From assembly GCA_002205965.3 (NCBI GenBank), contig NADL03000691.1, forward strand, positions 496,001-560,000: a DNA stretch of 64,000 nucleotides, read 5' to 3'. Both the position numbers and the translations under genes were made by a program. Below the pieces are notes generated by a model, which was given only the letters and a program-made list of their open reading frames with translations, ran no database searches and was not told the origin of the DNA. Positions 22,072 to 35,668 of this stretch are shown here, in pieces (the first letter of the stretch is position 1; the number at the start of each line of letters is the position of its first letter). The DNA is from Kappaphycus alvarezii (lineage: Eukaryota > Rhodophyta > Florideophyceae > Gigartinales > Solieriaceae).

Positions 22072-24900
22072 AGACCAAAGAAAACTTTTTAGTACGCTGG
22101 GTACAGAGCATCAGTGGTGTACCTTGCCACTTACATACTTGCTTGTAGCTCTCTCAACTGTCTTCCCTATTTACTCCGGTTTGTTCGTCCAACTATACCA
22201 GTGTAGCAATTTTTTGCTTGCAACACCTCCTTTTTGGGGTAGCTGGCTCTAATTATCTCTTCTCCCGACGATTTACCACTATCAAAAACCTTAAGAATAA
22301 GTCACATAAATCCCTGTATTATTAAAAAAATTAGATTCGGGTTGATTAAGGGATCCTACCTTGCCGAAAAAAAAGGAAAAAATGTAAAGAAAAGTATGAG
22401 TATTATGGTATGGTAAAGAAACCGGAAATTAAACCAGGTACGAAGAATATCACATTCAAGGTGTTAGTCTCGGCTTTGGTAGAACTTAGATGTTAAGCCA
22501 AGTATTTCGCACTCATTTCTTGGTTTTAGTTCAGTGACTTTGGATAGCTCAACTCACATATATACAGTTCTAAATAACTGGATATAAAGCATTGCTGAGG
22601 AAATCGTCTACCCACAACAAATGTTTTGAGGACAATGCATTTGATATTGATAATGCCTCGCTGTGTCCAAATGCACGCACGTCCATGTCTAAATGATCAA
22701 CCTGTATGTTTCATGCAATATCATGTAAAACTAACAGAATGGAAACCAGAGATGTTGGTTTAGAATTTCTACAAAACGGGAAACAATTAAAGAGCAAAGC
22801 GGTAAAACTAGGAAATATTTAGTCATAGTAAATATACGAACAATTAATCCCAGGGCAGCGATCTAGCGGAAGATAAATAAATCGCCGAGGCAAAGAGCTG
22901 AGAACTACAGAGCGTATGGTATCGCAGGTAAAACTTCGATGAATAGAATTGAAGGATGTGGACCAAAGACCACTAGAACAGAGAACAGTGGATAGACGAT
23001 CTACAGAGCGAAGAACGTTAGAAAGAAAAGTTTGAGGAACAAAGGCAGTTCTTGGAGTAGTAGCCCTTGTTTTGTGGGTGGTAGGTGCAGATCAGGAAAG
23101 CTTGATTCAGTACACAAAACAGTACATTTAGGTCTTGACAGAAAACAAGTGACCCGACGGCGTACAATGTGACATTTGAAATGACATGAGCCCTGCTGTA
23201 CTTATACAGATAAACCTAAATTACGAATCATTCTGCACAGAAAAACATACATAGTAAGTAAAACTGAAGTTCAGCTGTACTATATAGGTCACACAGCATC
23301 CAATAGTTGCTTTCCCCATAAAATAGAAAAGTCCATATTTTTGTGTTTCAATCATTACAGATGGAAAACGGCTATTTCACATAACAAGCAGTGATTTGAC
23401 TTTGTATTGGAGAAAGAATTAACCGGATAAAAATTTAAGATTGGCGTCATACCAGCTAAAGGAATTGGTAGGTCCGAATGAGAGGCCAATATGTTGTTTG
23501 AATGATATAAGAGGAAATATAAGCAATTCCATCCACCCTCTACGGAGAAATTAGGTGGGTAAGTACTTTGCAGCGCATCCGAACCTATCTATAAACATCA
23601 AAAAATATTTCATTTCCTTCTAGAGCAATAGAAGCACGGCTCTAGAAATCGTCGCACGGATTTAAAAAACATGGAATTTTCCTGTGAACCTACGATGTTC
23701 CTTTTTCAAAGGGGGTTCATTCGGGGTTTTAAAAGCCACAGGCCATATATCAACGTATACAATGTACATTTCAATAAAATATTTTGCGGGTAAAAATCCA
23801 TTAATATGAAAAAATACCCTCGAAAGTTCAAAAGTTGGTCCAATAAAACCAAACGAAGACAAATGGAGTACAGAGCAGTATACAAATTGATGCACTTGAA
23901 AAAATTAATAGTTTGTTGAACGCAGAGATTGAAACCCTCAAAAACACAGTTATGTCCGATTTTCAAAAGCGTACTCAATGCCCTTAGCATCAAAACCATC
24001 TATAATCTCCCGAGATATCTTGATAGCTTGGTTGCCTCTCTGTTTATCACATTTTTTCTTTGCTTCATCTCTTGACGTATCTTTTTCAGATCCTTTCTCG
24101 CAAATACAACATCAGAATAGGACAGAAAAACTGCTTATTTCGGGAATTTTACAAATTTCCTGAGCAAATCAAGAATAAGTAGATAGTTAAGCAATCTGAT
24201 ATCTTCAAAAAACTTATCTATATGAAATACACTTATAACGGAAAACTTAGGTACTGTCTATTTGCGACTGTAAACGAAATTAAACGTCGATTCGCTAAAA
24301 AAATTTCATATAAAGCGCAGCTTTCTGCAACGTATACATTGGCTCAGTACTATCAAAGTGATGAAATTCTCTGCTATCATGAAACGCACCAGTCGAAGAT
24401 TACTAGTCGCATGCTGTCTATTTAACTTGGCCAAGACTCTGTTCTCAGAAGTTTTGAGGATAAATCCATGCTCAAACTCTCTACAACGAGCTTTTTGGAT
24501 ATTGGATCACTTTTCTTCATTATTGCATATTGCAACTCCTTAATTATAGTCATCATCGGGTCAAAATCAGTATATACTTCGATTTTTGTCTTTGTCACAT
24601 CTGAAAGCCACTTTAAACTTCAGCTATGCTATTCCCTATCTAAAGATGAAAGAAGATTTTGTCCTCACAAAATGTTTTTCTTTCATTTTGTGTGATTTCA
24701 AAGAAAAGATAAATTTCATTACCCTTCGGAGATTTATTCAGAGAAAATTGTCTTTTATAGCCATTTTCCAACCTTCATTGCCGCCATACTCAACAATCAG
24801 CATTTGTTTTGAGCGTTGAATCAAAAGTTATTGTAGAGATTACACAAGTAAACCATTGGGAGTAAAATATTAATGAAGCTGAGGCTGGTCTCTATGGCGG

Positions 24901-27330
24901 TGCAAATCACGCCATCTGGTTCAAATTATTTAGCTATTTTCACACGACAATAGCATATCTCCCCAAACTTACGCCCATTTACATTAGAGGGTCCCTTATT
25001 AACTAATTTTGAACTACATTTGCTCTTCCTATCCTTAAGATAGTCAACGATAGTCACAGACTTCTCCTCGCTATCCTTTCACGTCATTAAAACATTAACA
25101 TATAAATAAATAAACCCTTCAATTTCTTCATTTTTGCCTCCCCCGAAATATATACGAGCACCATGAAGAACTCCTACAGAAAAAATATATAAAAAAAAGC
25201 GAAACTAAAACTTCAAAACTCGAATACTTCGGGTGCCACCCCATCCACAAAGTACCAGATGCTAGAGATAAATATTTAGAAAATGATATTATAAAAGCCA
25301 AATGTCTATGGGGGGGTGTTTTAAGCAACTACAATGTTACCAAAGTATGACTGCGGAAAGGAGAAATGGGTAAAATGGACGAAGGGGCAAGAAGCTACAA
25401 AAAGAACACAGTAGAAGTTATAAGTTCTTCTCAATCCATTATAAGGGACCATTACTGAAGATATATTTCTCAGAGCGGAGGTTGACTGTCAATCTCTGGG
25501 TTTATTGGGCTTAACCTAGAAGTTGTTTTCCGTCTCTCTTGCCCCCCCCTGGAGGAGGCATTTCACTCCGCTTTTATTGACATTTTGGCCAATTGTAAAC
25601 TCTCAAACAAAAATACCAAATCCCATACAATGGTTTGAAATGAGTCGAGGGGACGAAATGTACTAAAAGAAAGAAATTATTAAGATATATATCTAGCTGT
25701 ACCCTCAGAGCTACTCACTAATCCACCCGACTAGAATTAGATTGACGCTTATACTTTACATTGTCATAAAGCTTAGATTGGTAGTTTAGGGCACCTTATC
25801 ATCTCAATAACTGTCTTTAAACATTTTCAACTTGTCACCAAATTGTGCCACGAATTTTTCTCGCAGACATAAATAGAAGGTCATTCAAATTCGAACACAT
25901 CGTCTTAATTAAGTTTTCTTTCTGACAAATTTTCGCGAGCACAATTCTAATGCATACCACAGCTCTCAGAATCAATATATATGATGCCAAAGTCACTTTT
26001 ATTGCGAAATTTCTGGCAACAACACCTCGCACTCTCCCAGTCCTTACAGAAAAAAAGCCAAGGCATTAAAAAATGTAGGCACATTAAAATGCGCATGTAT
26101 TTTTCTAGGAAAGCCTGACCTCTGTCACAAAAATTTTGAGGTTCATTGATATTATGTTAGCCATCTGTGTTGGAGCTCCAGTACCTGCTTCGTTTTGAAC
26201 CGGTAAGGTTATGTTCAGTCGTCCTCGTCCAAAGGTATATGCTCCCGTACAATATGATTTATTCTAGCAATTAAGATCCGATTCTGTGCCAATTTTCTGC
26301 CACTAATTATAGCCTTTCATCTCTGAGTGGTCTGCCAATTACTACACGTCCAAACCAGACAGCCAGTCGGCCATACTCGTCATAAAAGTCCACATTACAC
26401 TCCAGTGTGAGCAAACAATATCTCAAAGGCCGACTCATTAAAAGATTATGCTTAAATTAACGTAATCTGTCGAAATAATTTCAATGAAGGATACGTAAAT
26501 ATTGAGGGATTGTGAGGAGCCAAGAAATTTTTCGACTTGAAACGACTCACTTTTGGTGAAACTTTTTTTTTAAATGTAATTAAATATTTTGATAAACCTA
26601 ACGATTATCACAGCAAACCTCGAGGGACGATGAGGGAAACTCAGAAACTTGTAAGAGATTACATGCCTTCTTTTCTCATCCCTGTCGTCCTAAATTATTT
26701 TTTTCGACGAATCCTACTCTTTTCTTTCGTTTACATCTGACCCTGGGAGCTCCAGCTTCGGAGCGTGCGGTGGCAGTAATTGCGATGAAACATCTCGGGT
26801 CGGTGACCTGCAAATCGATACTTTGTACAGATTTTCTCGATTTTATCCAACTGTAGTCGTTTTTCCACGGTAAATCTTGATGAGCTGCTTGCAGGATCTG
26901 CGTATTAGAAGTCCGCGGGGTTCCAGAGGAATCTACTTGTCCCATGAAGTCGGTGGCAGGTATTGATTTGTAAGAGTCTGTCCTTGAATGCCTTGTCTAT
27001 AGGCACTATGTGTTATCTGGAAAGGTTGTAGGGAAAAAGAATTTTATACTCCGCTTAGAATCAGACAAAAGGCAAACGAATAGAGATTTCGAAATTCTGT
27101 TGGATTAGTAGAACAAGCAGTACGGACAAATCTTTGTCTATATATCAGGTGTGGGGGTTTCAGTGCACACTTAGGAATCAAAGTGCGAACTGGTTGTTGA
27201 TGACCCTGGTCAGATTTTAGCCTCACCCAAGGGTTTATATAGACAGCCTGAAGTTCTAAAATCACTCTAAACAGTACTTAAGTGTAATATTTTGATTGGA
27301 ACAGTACCAAAGTAGTGACATCATTCACTT
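24901..27330. other. Stretch with no supported gene
   Basis: A+T-rich, with unsupported open frames at 25128-25328 (-), 25835-26032 (-), 26537-26740 (+), 26676-26945 (-) and 27044-27265 (-). I see no repeat partner in the window for any of them. Confidence 0.35.
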
Positions 27331-28611
27331 TTCTCCCATTTTATCATCCGTACTGTACCCGCGCAATACTTTGTGGCTCAAGATTTTGCGCGCAGTTTAC
27401 TGCCATGATTTCCACGAATTTTAATACAACGGGGAGATTATGTCTATGAGATGGGAAACCATTATCGTACCGACGAAAGAAAAAGAGATCTTTTTATTTC
27501 ATGGATTCTAGTTTGGGGTCAGGGAATAGCCCCTTCTGGAGAATTGGTGGTGGAGTACGTGCGATTTTCAGGTGATTCAGCAGTATCGCGGTGTGGTGTA
27601 GAACAATTGTAGAAACACGTGTCTTGAGCCTCCGAAATTCAGACTGAGGATGCTTCCCCCACAGTCTGATGTGAAGTTCCTAACGTCTTGAAGCGTCTAG
27701 AGTCAGGTTGACTCGATTTACACGTAAATTTTAATGGCGATACGTAGAAGGTCCATATCCTTCACAAGACAAGGTAGCGCATAGTATTCTCTTGTCCACA
27801 TTTCCGCTCTTTTCAGTGCTAAGAGACCTCCCCGGCCTGGTTGCGATATGGTACGGATTGATGACTTGCAGTGGTCAAGTCAAGACCCAGTAGGGTGGGC
27901 GTGAGTACAGCAAGACAAAAAGTGACCAGGCGCTGTCCTTTCTGTTGAATTAGTAAGGCTCTTCCCTGACCATGGCCTCACTGACACATCCTAGAATCAA
28001 GTTTCTGGAATCCTTTCTGCCTCCTCTTATTTATCCAACGATCTTCTATCTCTGGATTCGAAAATGAGCATGGACCACTCTAGGCTAACCTACTTTCAGT
28101 CACTAAAACACCCTTATTGGCCACAACCAACCATATCTTTCAAACATTGGAGCACCCCGCATCTCTGTAAGGAGGATCATGGACTGCAGTGCTACCCATC
28201 AGCGACAACTTATCCCTCATAACGCATTAGCCGAATGGATATAACCGACCACATCTTCTATGCATTAAAATAAACCAAAATTCCCCCCTACATTCCCCCT
28301 AATTTTTCCGTTCTCTGGAACTTCATAGTTTTATGCAGTATTAGTTGGAAATTCCTGCTCAAGAGGGATAGTACAGATCTAAGTACACCTACAGAGATTA
28401 CAGGATTTGGTGCATCGTTACAATAAAATTCCCGTAGAACTATATCCAAAAGTGCCTTGAGAATCAGAGCCTATTTGAGTACATGCACTTATAAAACAAT
28501 AAGTTTTTCGTGGCAGATGAAACATTCAATTTTAACCCGCTACAAAAAATAAGAACTTATCTATCCGTGGCAAGGATGGAGAAATGTGGGGCATAAATAT
28601 TTGGAGGATAT

Positions 28612-29996
28612 GTAATAGGGCTAAATCGTCGGGAAGAGAGATACTCAGAGCCAACTTCCCCAAGACGGAAGTGTTACAAGCGACAAAAGTGCTACCATGG
28701 TATAGTTGAAAGAACAAAAAGGAGTGTATATGGAAGAAAGTTGAGAGAGCTACAAGCAAGTATGGAAGGGGAAGGGTCTATCACTGATGCTCTGCGACTG
28801 GTGTAGGAAAAATGTTTCTTGGGTCTGGAGTTGACTCTGACCTTCTTATTACTCGGGACTTGACTTGAAGTTGTCTGCCAACTTGCTTGACCTCTCCATG
28901 AGGAAGCAGCTTACTCAGCTAATATAGACTTTTGGCTACCCTTAAGTCCGAACAAAACTACAGAAGATACCAAGAAATGCAAAAAAATGTGTGGATGATA
29001 TATTCTTAACAAAAGATACTTAAAAAACTAACAATCAATGGGGTCCTCTTATTTCCAATTCTCTAAATCAGATCCAAAGAACTCCTCTAAAATATCCATG
29101 CTGCCAAGCAGTCCCCACAAATATCTGCGAGCGTCTCCTAGCTCTCTGTTTCCTCCTGGGAGATATCCAAACTACTAAAGATATCTCCATCCGATTCTAG
29201 CATCGGCACCACTTGTTCCATACTCTCCAGTCCAGGCCCCACCACTCTAACACTTTCTATGCTCCCTTTTTCCTCATCCACCTTGTCCTCGTCCTCCTCG
29301 TCTTCCTCCTCTGTATCCTCCCGTTTATTAACCTCGTAGACCAATTCAGGGTCTACCAACTCCTCAAAAGTCTCCAGCTCCCTCCTAGATGTCCCACTCC
29401 CACCCCTTACCTACCTCCTCCGGGTCGTCCTCAGTAAAAAGGCGACGCACGAATCCGATCACCTTCTTGTTGGTTCGCTGGCGTAGGTAGTCATCACGGT
29501 CAGTAGATCCGAAAGTGAGTAGGGGAATAGAGTTTAGGGGGGAGGATGGCCATTTTTGGAAATGAGTTTCGAGGGGCATAGATTATTCATCTTGGTAGGC
29601 TTTGGGGAATTGGAGGTAATGGAGGGTGTTTTGGGTGTCGATGGGGGAGGTGTGATGAGTAAAATGATCAGGGTCGTTAGAAACTTGGAACAAAGTGGTT
29701 TAACTAGGCTCCTGGGTCAGGTTCTATACATTATTAATAGGTAAATTAAATCTGCAAGCTATTTTATAGTAGTTTATCTGCGCCCATTTTCTCAAAAAAC
29801 GAATTTCGAGGAGGAGGTAAGCAAAAAGGGAAAAATAACTTGATTCAGGATCAATTCAGAGGGCAAATACAGTATAAAAATATCTAAATAAAATGGAAGT
29901 AAATTTGGAGAGGACCGTGGTAATGATAATCAAGGCTCAGGGAGGACGAGGAAGTACCGGAACTATAAGCAAGTTTGGACAAGGGGAGGTAGTACA
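28612..29996 (-). mobile_element. Solo-LTR-like element 3 encoding an acidic protein
   Basis: Inverted copy of the family. The right-end word (TAATAGGG.TAAATCG) is at 28613 and the left-end word (GTAGTACA on the plus strand) ends at 29996. On the minus strand it has the C-rich leader, the start region with R.DDYLRQRTNKKVIGFVRR, an acidic stretch (29138-29359 open) and the hairpin region at 28827-28845. No matching target duplication is visible, so the ends have decayed. It is a fossil with a few breaks, inserted in block A''. Confidence 0.6.
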
Positions 29997-31166
29997 GTTC
30001 ACTAGAAATAGATAGATGACGGCGGCAAAAAATCCGTCCCTATCATCACGCGCCTAACAATATGATCGGCTATGGCCTGGAATTTCCTACATGGCAAGAG
30101 TTTAGGGAAGTGTTCTCTGTCGAACAGTTGTATGTCACAACATGAAAAATCATCAACAGCAATTCGGGTTACAGTGGTTCGGATGGGAATTTATTTGATC
30201 AGGCAACAGAATTGACATGTATATTCTCTGATTTATACTCAGAGAGCACAGACGTGGCATGACCCAAATATTAGCATGGAAAGAACCAGGCAAGATTGAG
30301 TTCGTAGAGATATTTGAAAATAACTGAACATCCTGTTAGCAATGCCTCTAGTTTGAGTATGCGAAGGAGGTTTATATCATCTCAGAAAGGTATGGTGAAG
30401 GAAACGTTCAATGGCGGGATGTTTTAAAATGCTCCAAAGGTAAGTAAACAGTCTTTAAATTTCCATGTTTGGTAAAGGAACATTCTGCATGTACGTCTTT
30501 AGTATGACGAGATAAACTATGCATCTACAGTAGTGCACAGCGTCAAGTCTGGTGCCAACGCGAGAAAAAACTATTGAACTACTGCAACTATGGAGTAAAC
30601 CAAACTATGAATCCGAACTTGTTGGGCACACAAGCCTCATACGTGTAGCTTGAACAATTTCGCTCGATTCAAATGGAGAATCGCAGACAATAAATATAAG
30701 GGACACGCAGTCAAGAAATTTGTTTTCCTGTGCTACAAGCGCCGTTCCTTCCTACCATTGTACAAAGAATACCTGGTTCTTTTAAATTTCCTTCGTTTCT
30801 TTGGCGCCACCCTCACTGCGTGACTACCGCAGATTGTAACAGCACTGCAGAATCTGCGCTTTACACTTGCTTTGTTATTCGCAGTAGAAAGAAATTTCAA
30901 TCCCTGGAAAGATGTCCTAGTGTTTTTCTTATCACAACCAGATATTATCCACCACAGGAACTGCCCTCTTTCTTATCATGACACACGGAATTTTGTTGAA
31001 AACTTATCCTCTTTCAGCGGTAATAATAGTGGAAATAGTCCTGTACGATTGTTTTTTCAACAATTTCTCTACATTCCTGGAGCCTCTTGGAGCCTTGAAC
31101 AGAATATCTCACACAGAGAGAGTTGGAGGTTAGAAAAAACACGACAATGGGAGCCGAGATAATTTG

Positions 31167-31174
31167 TATATAAA
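31167..31174 (+). promoter_or_regulatory. TATA box of the cysteine-rich gene (block A'')
   Basis: TATATAAA, 100 bp upstream of the ATG at 31274, with the same leader words as in A and A'. Confidence 0.6.
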
Positions 31175-31273
31175 ATGCCCGTTATTCGATCTTCGATACT
31201 TAATCACCAGACATCTTCTCCGCTCAAAAAACCCCACTAAACGAAATCTACCATCCTGCAATCGCCGAACACA

Positions 31274-31584
31274 ATGAATGCATTCTTCTCTCTGCTCAGA
31301 CTCCTTGTGGTCCTCGGAGCGATTGATGGAATCGTCGCCGCTTCGGTGCCAACCTCGGAGCGCTCCTTGGTCTGCCCTTGCGTCTCCCGCCGGATTACTA
31401 TCTCGCTGATTACTTGTGCTCTTCTTCATACGAATACGGTTGCAAAGTGTTCGCATGCAGCTATGGATTCACGTGCTGCAATCCCAAAGGAAAAGGAGGT
31501 GTTGAGATCGGAGGTATGACGACTGGGGATGGTAGGGATGGCGGCAAGTGCGGCGGTGGCGGGCAGGGCGGGAAAATGATCTGA
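31274..31584 (+). pseudogene. Small secreted cysteine-rich protein, copy in block A''
   Basis: The signal peptide (FFSLLRLLVVLGAIDGIVAA) and the start of the mature region (SVPTSERSLVCPC) are recognisable, as are the downstream cysteine words CKVFACSYGFTCCNPKGKGG and a Gly-rich tail. The copy looks broken, with about one or two breaks. It is the most diverged of the three. Its leader and TATA box are still conserved. Confidence 0.5.
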
Positions 31585-31725
31585 TCAGGGAATGCTAACG
31601 GGAGCGGTGATGGTGTTGAGGGTAGCATTGGCATCAATATTGGGTATTAAAAGCATTGTGGGTACGGCAATTGCGAGGCTAGAATAGAGTTGTAGTGTTT
31701 CAATGACGCTCGCTTACGCATTCCC

Positions 31726-31965
31726 TTGCAAAACATACGTTCTTGGATATACGTGAGCGAGGGGAATCGTTTAAAAAACATTAGATTGGGAGACGTTGAG
31801 ACTTACACTAAAGATCCAGTGACTGCTGTTTCGCCCGCCTGCGCCACACGGAGCTCCATTACCTCATATATTGCTGGAAACTTTTCACCTGAGTTGCTTA
31901 TTGCGGCATTTAATGAGTCAAAGGGGAAACGGAGTTTTATTTTCTGTATGAGATATGCTGGCTAA
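31726..31965 (+). pseudogene. Copy of the conserved 106-aa hypothetical ORF (block A'')
   Basis: 79 codons, MQNIRSWIYVSEGNRLKNIR to FCMRYAG, aligned with the C-terminal three quarters of the frame at 13490-13810. A shorter product than the block A copy. Confidence 0.35.
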
Positions 31966-33649
31966 AACACAGTCAGCTTGTAGGGCAGCGGGGATGTACA
32001 TACTATTTTACAGCATAGCAGATGGAATTATACTCTGCAAAAAGGGGAAGGTTTGGGTGTTTTAGTCTTTGGAGATATATCCGATCTAAAGGGTGAAGGG
32101 GAGAACAGCAAGCAGAAAAGCCTCATTAGGTATTACTTCGAACTGAGAGTGTCGCTGTACAGGAATACTTTGCAACCTCGTGAAAAATATTGCAGGACTG
32201 GCAATAGTTCTCACGAGCTCGTTGGCGACGGAGAGCGCTGTGGCATGCTAGGCTCCGAGCGCTTAGATGGGGAGAGAAACTAGACTGCTCTTCGCTGGCA
32301 ATTCAGATAGAAACCTTGGTACGTCCACTTTCTCCATGTGGGTTGAATTGAGGCTGGTCAGTAGGTTGATGAAAACATGAACAATGGAATGAACGGTGGC
32401 GACGGGGTTGACGAATGTAAATATTAAGCACATAATTCAATCTCCATCCCTAAAGTGATACTAAACTATAGACATTAATACTCCAATATTACGAATTTTG
32501 TGAATAGCCGAAGAATACTATTATCTACTCCTACTGTCCCCGTTCTCTATTTTACTCAAATGTGATGTAAAAGCTAAATGGTATTTTTAGGTCCAAAATA
32601 TGTAATTGCAAAAAACTAATAATAATTTACCTGAGTAGGACTAAGAAAAATAAATAAAAGAATCCCGATATTTATTCATCGACGGAAATAGTTCCATGAA
32701 CCGAGCCTTTCTGATTTTTTTCTAACAGCATAAGGATATTCATAATGCATATCAGAGTAGAAAAGCTATAAGGATGATTCAAACAGTATAGTAACTTTTT
32801 AGACGAATTTACTGCTCAATTATAGTTTGACAATAATTCTCAAAGTTTGCATTAATCCAAAAAATATATTTCTGGTTCTATAATTCCAATAATTATAGAT
32901 GTAGAATTAAAAAACCAACTGAAGGACATACAAATTGGTTCACATTTAATAGAATATAAAACATGGGCCAGTAAAAATGTATAAAATAATTTTTGATGAT
33001 TCACGATAAATTAAAACTGTTGACCTCTGATAAAATACTGTTCCACACTTTTTCATCACTGTACTCGATATGGAAAACAAAATAATTAGTTTTTCAATAC
33101 TTTTAAAATATGTTTTTCAATTTTGACATGTGAATCAACTTCATTAGAGATATTATGCAAACGAAAGACTGGGAAAGAATGCAACTAACCTTTAGTGAAA
33201 AGGGGCAAGAAACGCATTGCAGAATTGCGACTTTTTTCGTCGGAGCTACTCAAAAGTTGACTACGAACGCAGGCGGCGGGCGGAAACCTGTCGCTCCTGT
33301 ATCGATTCGAGACTAAGCTCAAAACGGAAAACAGAATCGCAAAGCTCCTGTTGAGGGGAGAAACTACGGCAGAAAGCTGCGAAGGAAGCAAGAAAGGGGA
33401 AAAAACCCTGTCCATGTGAACGAGGCGCCATAAATACCAATGCCGACAGAGGAGAGAAGGATATCGTCTCAGTCGAAGTAATTTCTGCAATTAAGATGTT
33501 TCTCGCGGTCTTCGAATGTAGCGGCAGCGCCGTTGGTAACCGTACTTGGAGAAATGTGGGGTTGAGCGGCGGGTGTGTGGTCAACAGTAACTTCGGCAAC
33601 GATATAAGTACTTTGACGCCAATATCTAGCGGGAATGTAAACATCTGTT

Positions 33650-33963
33650 TGTAACGCTGTGGACTCTGAATGCAAATAGAAAGTCTATCCGTGCTGATAT
33701 ACTCCTCTTCTTCTGTTTTCTCTTCGCTTCCTCACCCCCACCGCGGTACGTACATGTCCTGCTCTGCGTGGAAGGTCGCTCCGGTTCTCGGGCTCGGCAT
33801 CGCGATATTAACTGGATCTACTCGCTCTTCAGTGTACTCCCGGCGCTCGGGCGATGTCGATTACGTTTTAGATCCAAGCAGGAAACACGTTTTGATTTGG
33901 AAATACAACGACGGCGGGACATGTCGACATAACTTCCTCCACAACTTTGTAGAACGCTTCTGA
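33650..33963 (+). pseudogene. Block A'' copy of the 127-aa ORF region
   Basis: In the frame used by 60942-61325 it reads ILLFFCFLFASSPPPRYVHV, then WIYSLFSVLPALGRCR and FDLEIQRRRDMST. An alternative frame (33670-33963) is open for 97 codons. Upstream, about 130 bp are present here that A' lacks, either an insertion or a retained intron-like segment. Confidence 0.35.
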
Positions 33964-34199
33964 ACGGGAGCTAGGATCGTCGCCCTCGTTAATACCTATT
34001 AGTGAAGTAATTATTGCAACTATTACGTAATAAGTGTACAACGTTTGTACTAATTGCAGGAAATCTTTTTATTTTATACATTTGGCGTTAAAAATGCAGT
34101 ATAAGAAGTTGATTAAATGAAACTGCTACAACCTTACTAAAATTCCCGCTATATCTTCGACCAACCCTCTACTTATACCCCTATGCCTGCTCTTATTCC

Positions 34200-35668
34200 T
34201 GTCCAAAACACAACACTTGTTGCCATGGCCATCTTTTCCTTCAAAAATCAGTCCTTTTTGCAGAAAAGCGGTCCTCTCCCCAAACTTCTATGCTCTTAAT
34301 CTTTAACCACTGGTTAATCAAACCAAATTTTCCCATCCATTTTTTCAGAACCAAATCTTGAGATAACTCTTCCCCTAAGAATTCAAATTCACTGTTCCGC
34401 CTCATTTTACATTTTGTCTCTGAAGTTTTTGGTCCTCCTTTTGCATAAAAGAAAAGTTTCGACTCTTGATTCTTTTCTTCCTCAAAACTCATTTCTGGTA
34501 TTTTATCGAGCAGAGTTTTTATTCTTGCCCGAATTGCGCACAAATTCAAATGCGTGGCATTGCCTCCCTTTCGTCTGAGGAAGTGAATTTTTTCGAATAC
34601 ATCTCCCTATTTAAAGTTCGCAATCAACGTCACTGAACAAAACCACTGCTATTAACCACTGCATCAGCTTAAACAATTTTTTCCCTCAACATGACCAGCC
34701 TCTGCCCGCCCCTCACCATCGTCAAGTCATTTAGAGCCCACTACTCCCTCGAAAGCGTGGCATTGATTGCCAATGGACCATCTGACAACGATAATTATTG
34801 TAGAAAAATGCACCAGGAACGCGTTCAGGAGTGGGTCCGCCTGCACTGATTCGAGGAGGCAGAGGAGGCGAAAGAGGGTTTATAGAGAGAAAAGACCAAG
34901 GACGAGGTGGAAGAGGATAAGTATGAGGCTGCAGTTGGAGGATTAAATGGTAAAAATGACGGAACGGACCCGCCAGAGGCACAAGTGTACAGCAATGGGG
35001 GAGCTGCAGCTGAGGACCGAGGATACAGTTAGGAAGAAATCGTTATTTGTGACTCCTTTCATGGGGTGAGGTGGTTGTTGAGGGCCTTGAAAAGGTATTG
35101 GAGGAGCTGGATACGTCCTAGGAGATTATCTCTCATTCTGGGTCGCTGGACGGAATTTTGCAGAAAACTCATTGGAGGAATGGATATTTTGGAGTAAGTC
35201 TCGGGCTCTGATCTCGACGACAAGTATGGCGAGGAGTAAATCTAGATATTTATCCTGGTAGTATTTTTTTATTCTTTTCCTTTCACACGATTCAATTTGA
35301 GGCATTTTAAAATATTTAGGAAGGTTTTTTTAATTAATTGTTTAGCATAAAACTCTTATATAAGAGTAGACTGCTTCCTCTTGGAAAGCTGAAGCAAGTT
35401 GGCTGCAATTTGAAAGTAAGATCATAAGTACTTTGGAAGCTGAGACTCAACTTCAGAACCAAGAACCGTTTTTCTTGTAGTAGTTACAAAGCATACGTGT
35501 CACATACTCCCCGTTCCATACTCGATTCCAATCCTCTCAACTTTAGCTTGTGCCCAACTCTTTCTGGTCGCTCAACTATAGCACAGTAGCAAAACTGTCG
35601 CTTAAAACAACTCCTACTTTTGCTTTTTGGTTCTGACTATCTATTCTTACTACATTTATACCTATAAC
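34200..35668 (+). mobile_element. Solo-LTR-like element 5 (degraded)
   Basis: Contains the family leader with a TATTTAAAG box at 34609, the start region MTSLCPPLTIVKSF with NYCRKMHQERVQEWVR, an acidic stretch, a TATA box at 35359 and the hairpin at 35435. It ends near a CCTATAACA word at 35660-35668. The left end is unclear. It is a fossil with many changes. Confidence 0.55.

Larger units (their letters stand above)
20872..22289 (+). mobile_element. Solo-LTR-like element 2 encoding an acidic protein
   Basis: The element proper is 20877-22284 (1408 bp), with TGTAATAC at the left end and CACTATCA at the right. It is flanked by AACAC and AAAAC, an imperfect 5-bp target duplication. Internal order is the same as element 1. 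The longest open stretch, 21518-21841, covers the acidic region and the conserved C-terminus. It is a fossil with about one or two breaks. It is inserted in repeat B2, so it is younger than the spread of family B. Confidence 0.65.
20771..24900 (-). repeat. Dispersed repeat B, copy B2, interrupted by LTR-like element 2
   Basis: The segment 20790-20870 matches B1 at about 740-800, and 22285 onward matches B1 from about 805. Element 2 sits between them, which shows it inserted into an existing B copy. Open minus-strand frames at 23662-23895 and 23706-23999 align with B1 and B3 over FGFI.P..., the KI.RE..DGF region and the hydrophobic stretch. By eye B2 is about 70% identical to B1, so the family is old. 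Confidence 0.55.
27330..33965 (+). repeat. Block A'': third, most diverged copy of the duplicated gene block
   Basis: Same orientation as A'. Matching pairs include 27429-27490 with 57319-57360, 27960-28500 with 57390-57850, 30100-30700 with 57900-58570, 30730-31260 with 58670-59190, 31274-31600 with 59191-59480, 31700-31970 with 59630-59950, 32050-32450 with 60060-60450, 33130-33470 with 60560-60900, and 33660-33960 with 61010-61280. It is split by LTR-like element 3 and has extra DNA at about 28160-28285 and 32480-33110, the latter A+T-rich with no gene. Confidence 0.7.
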
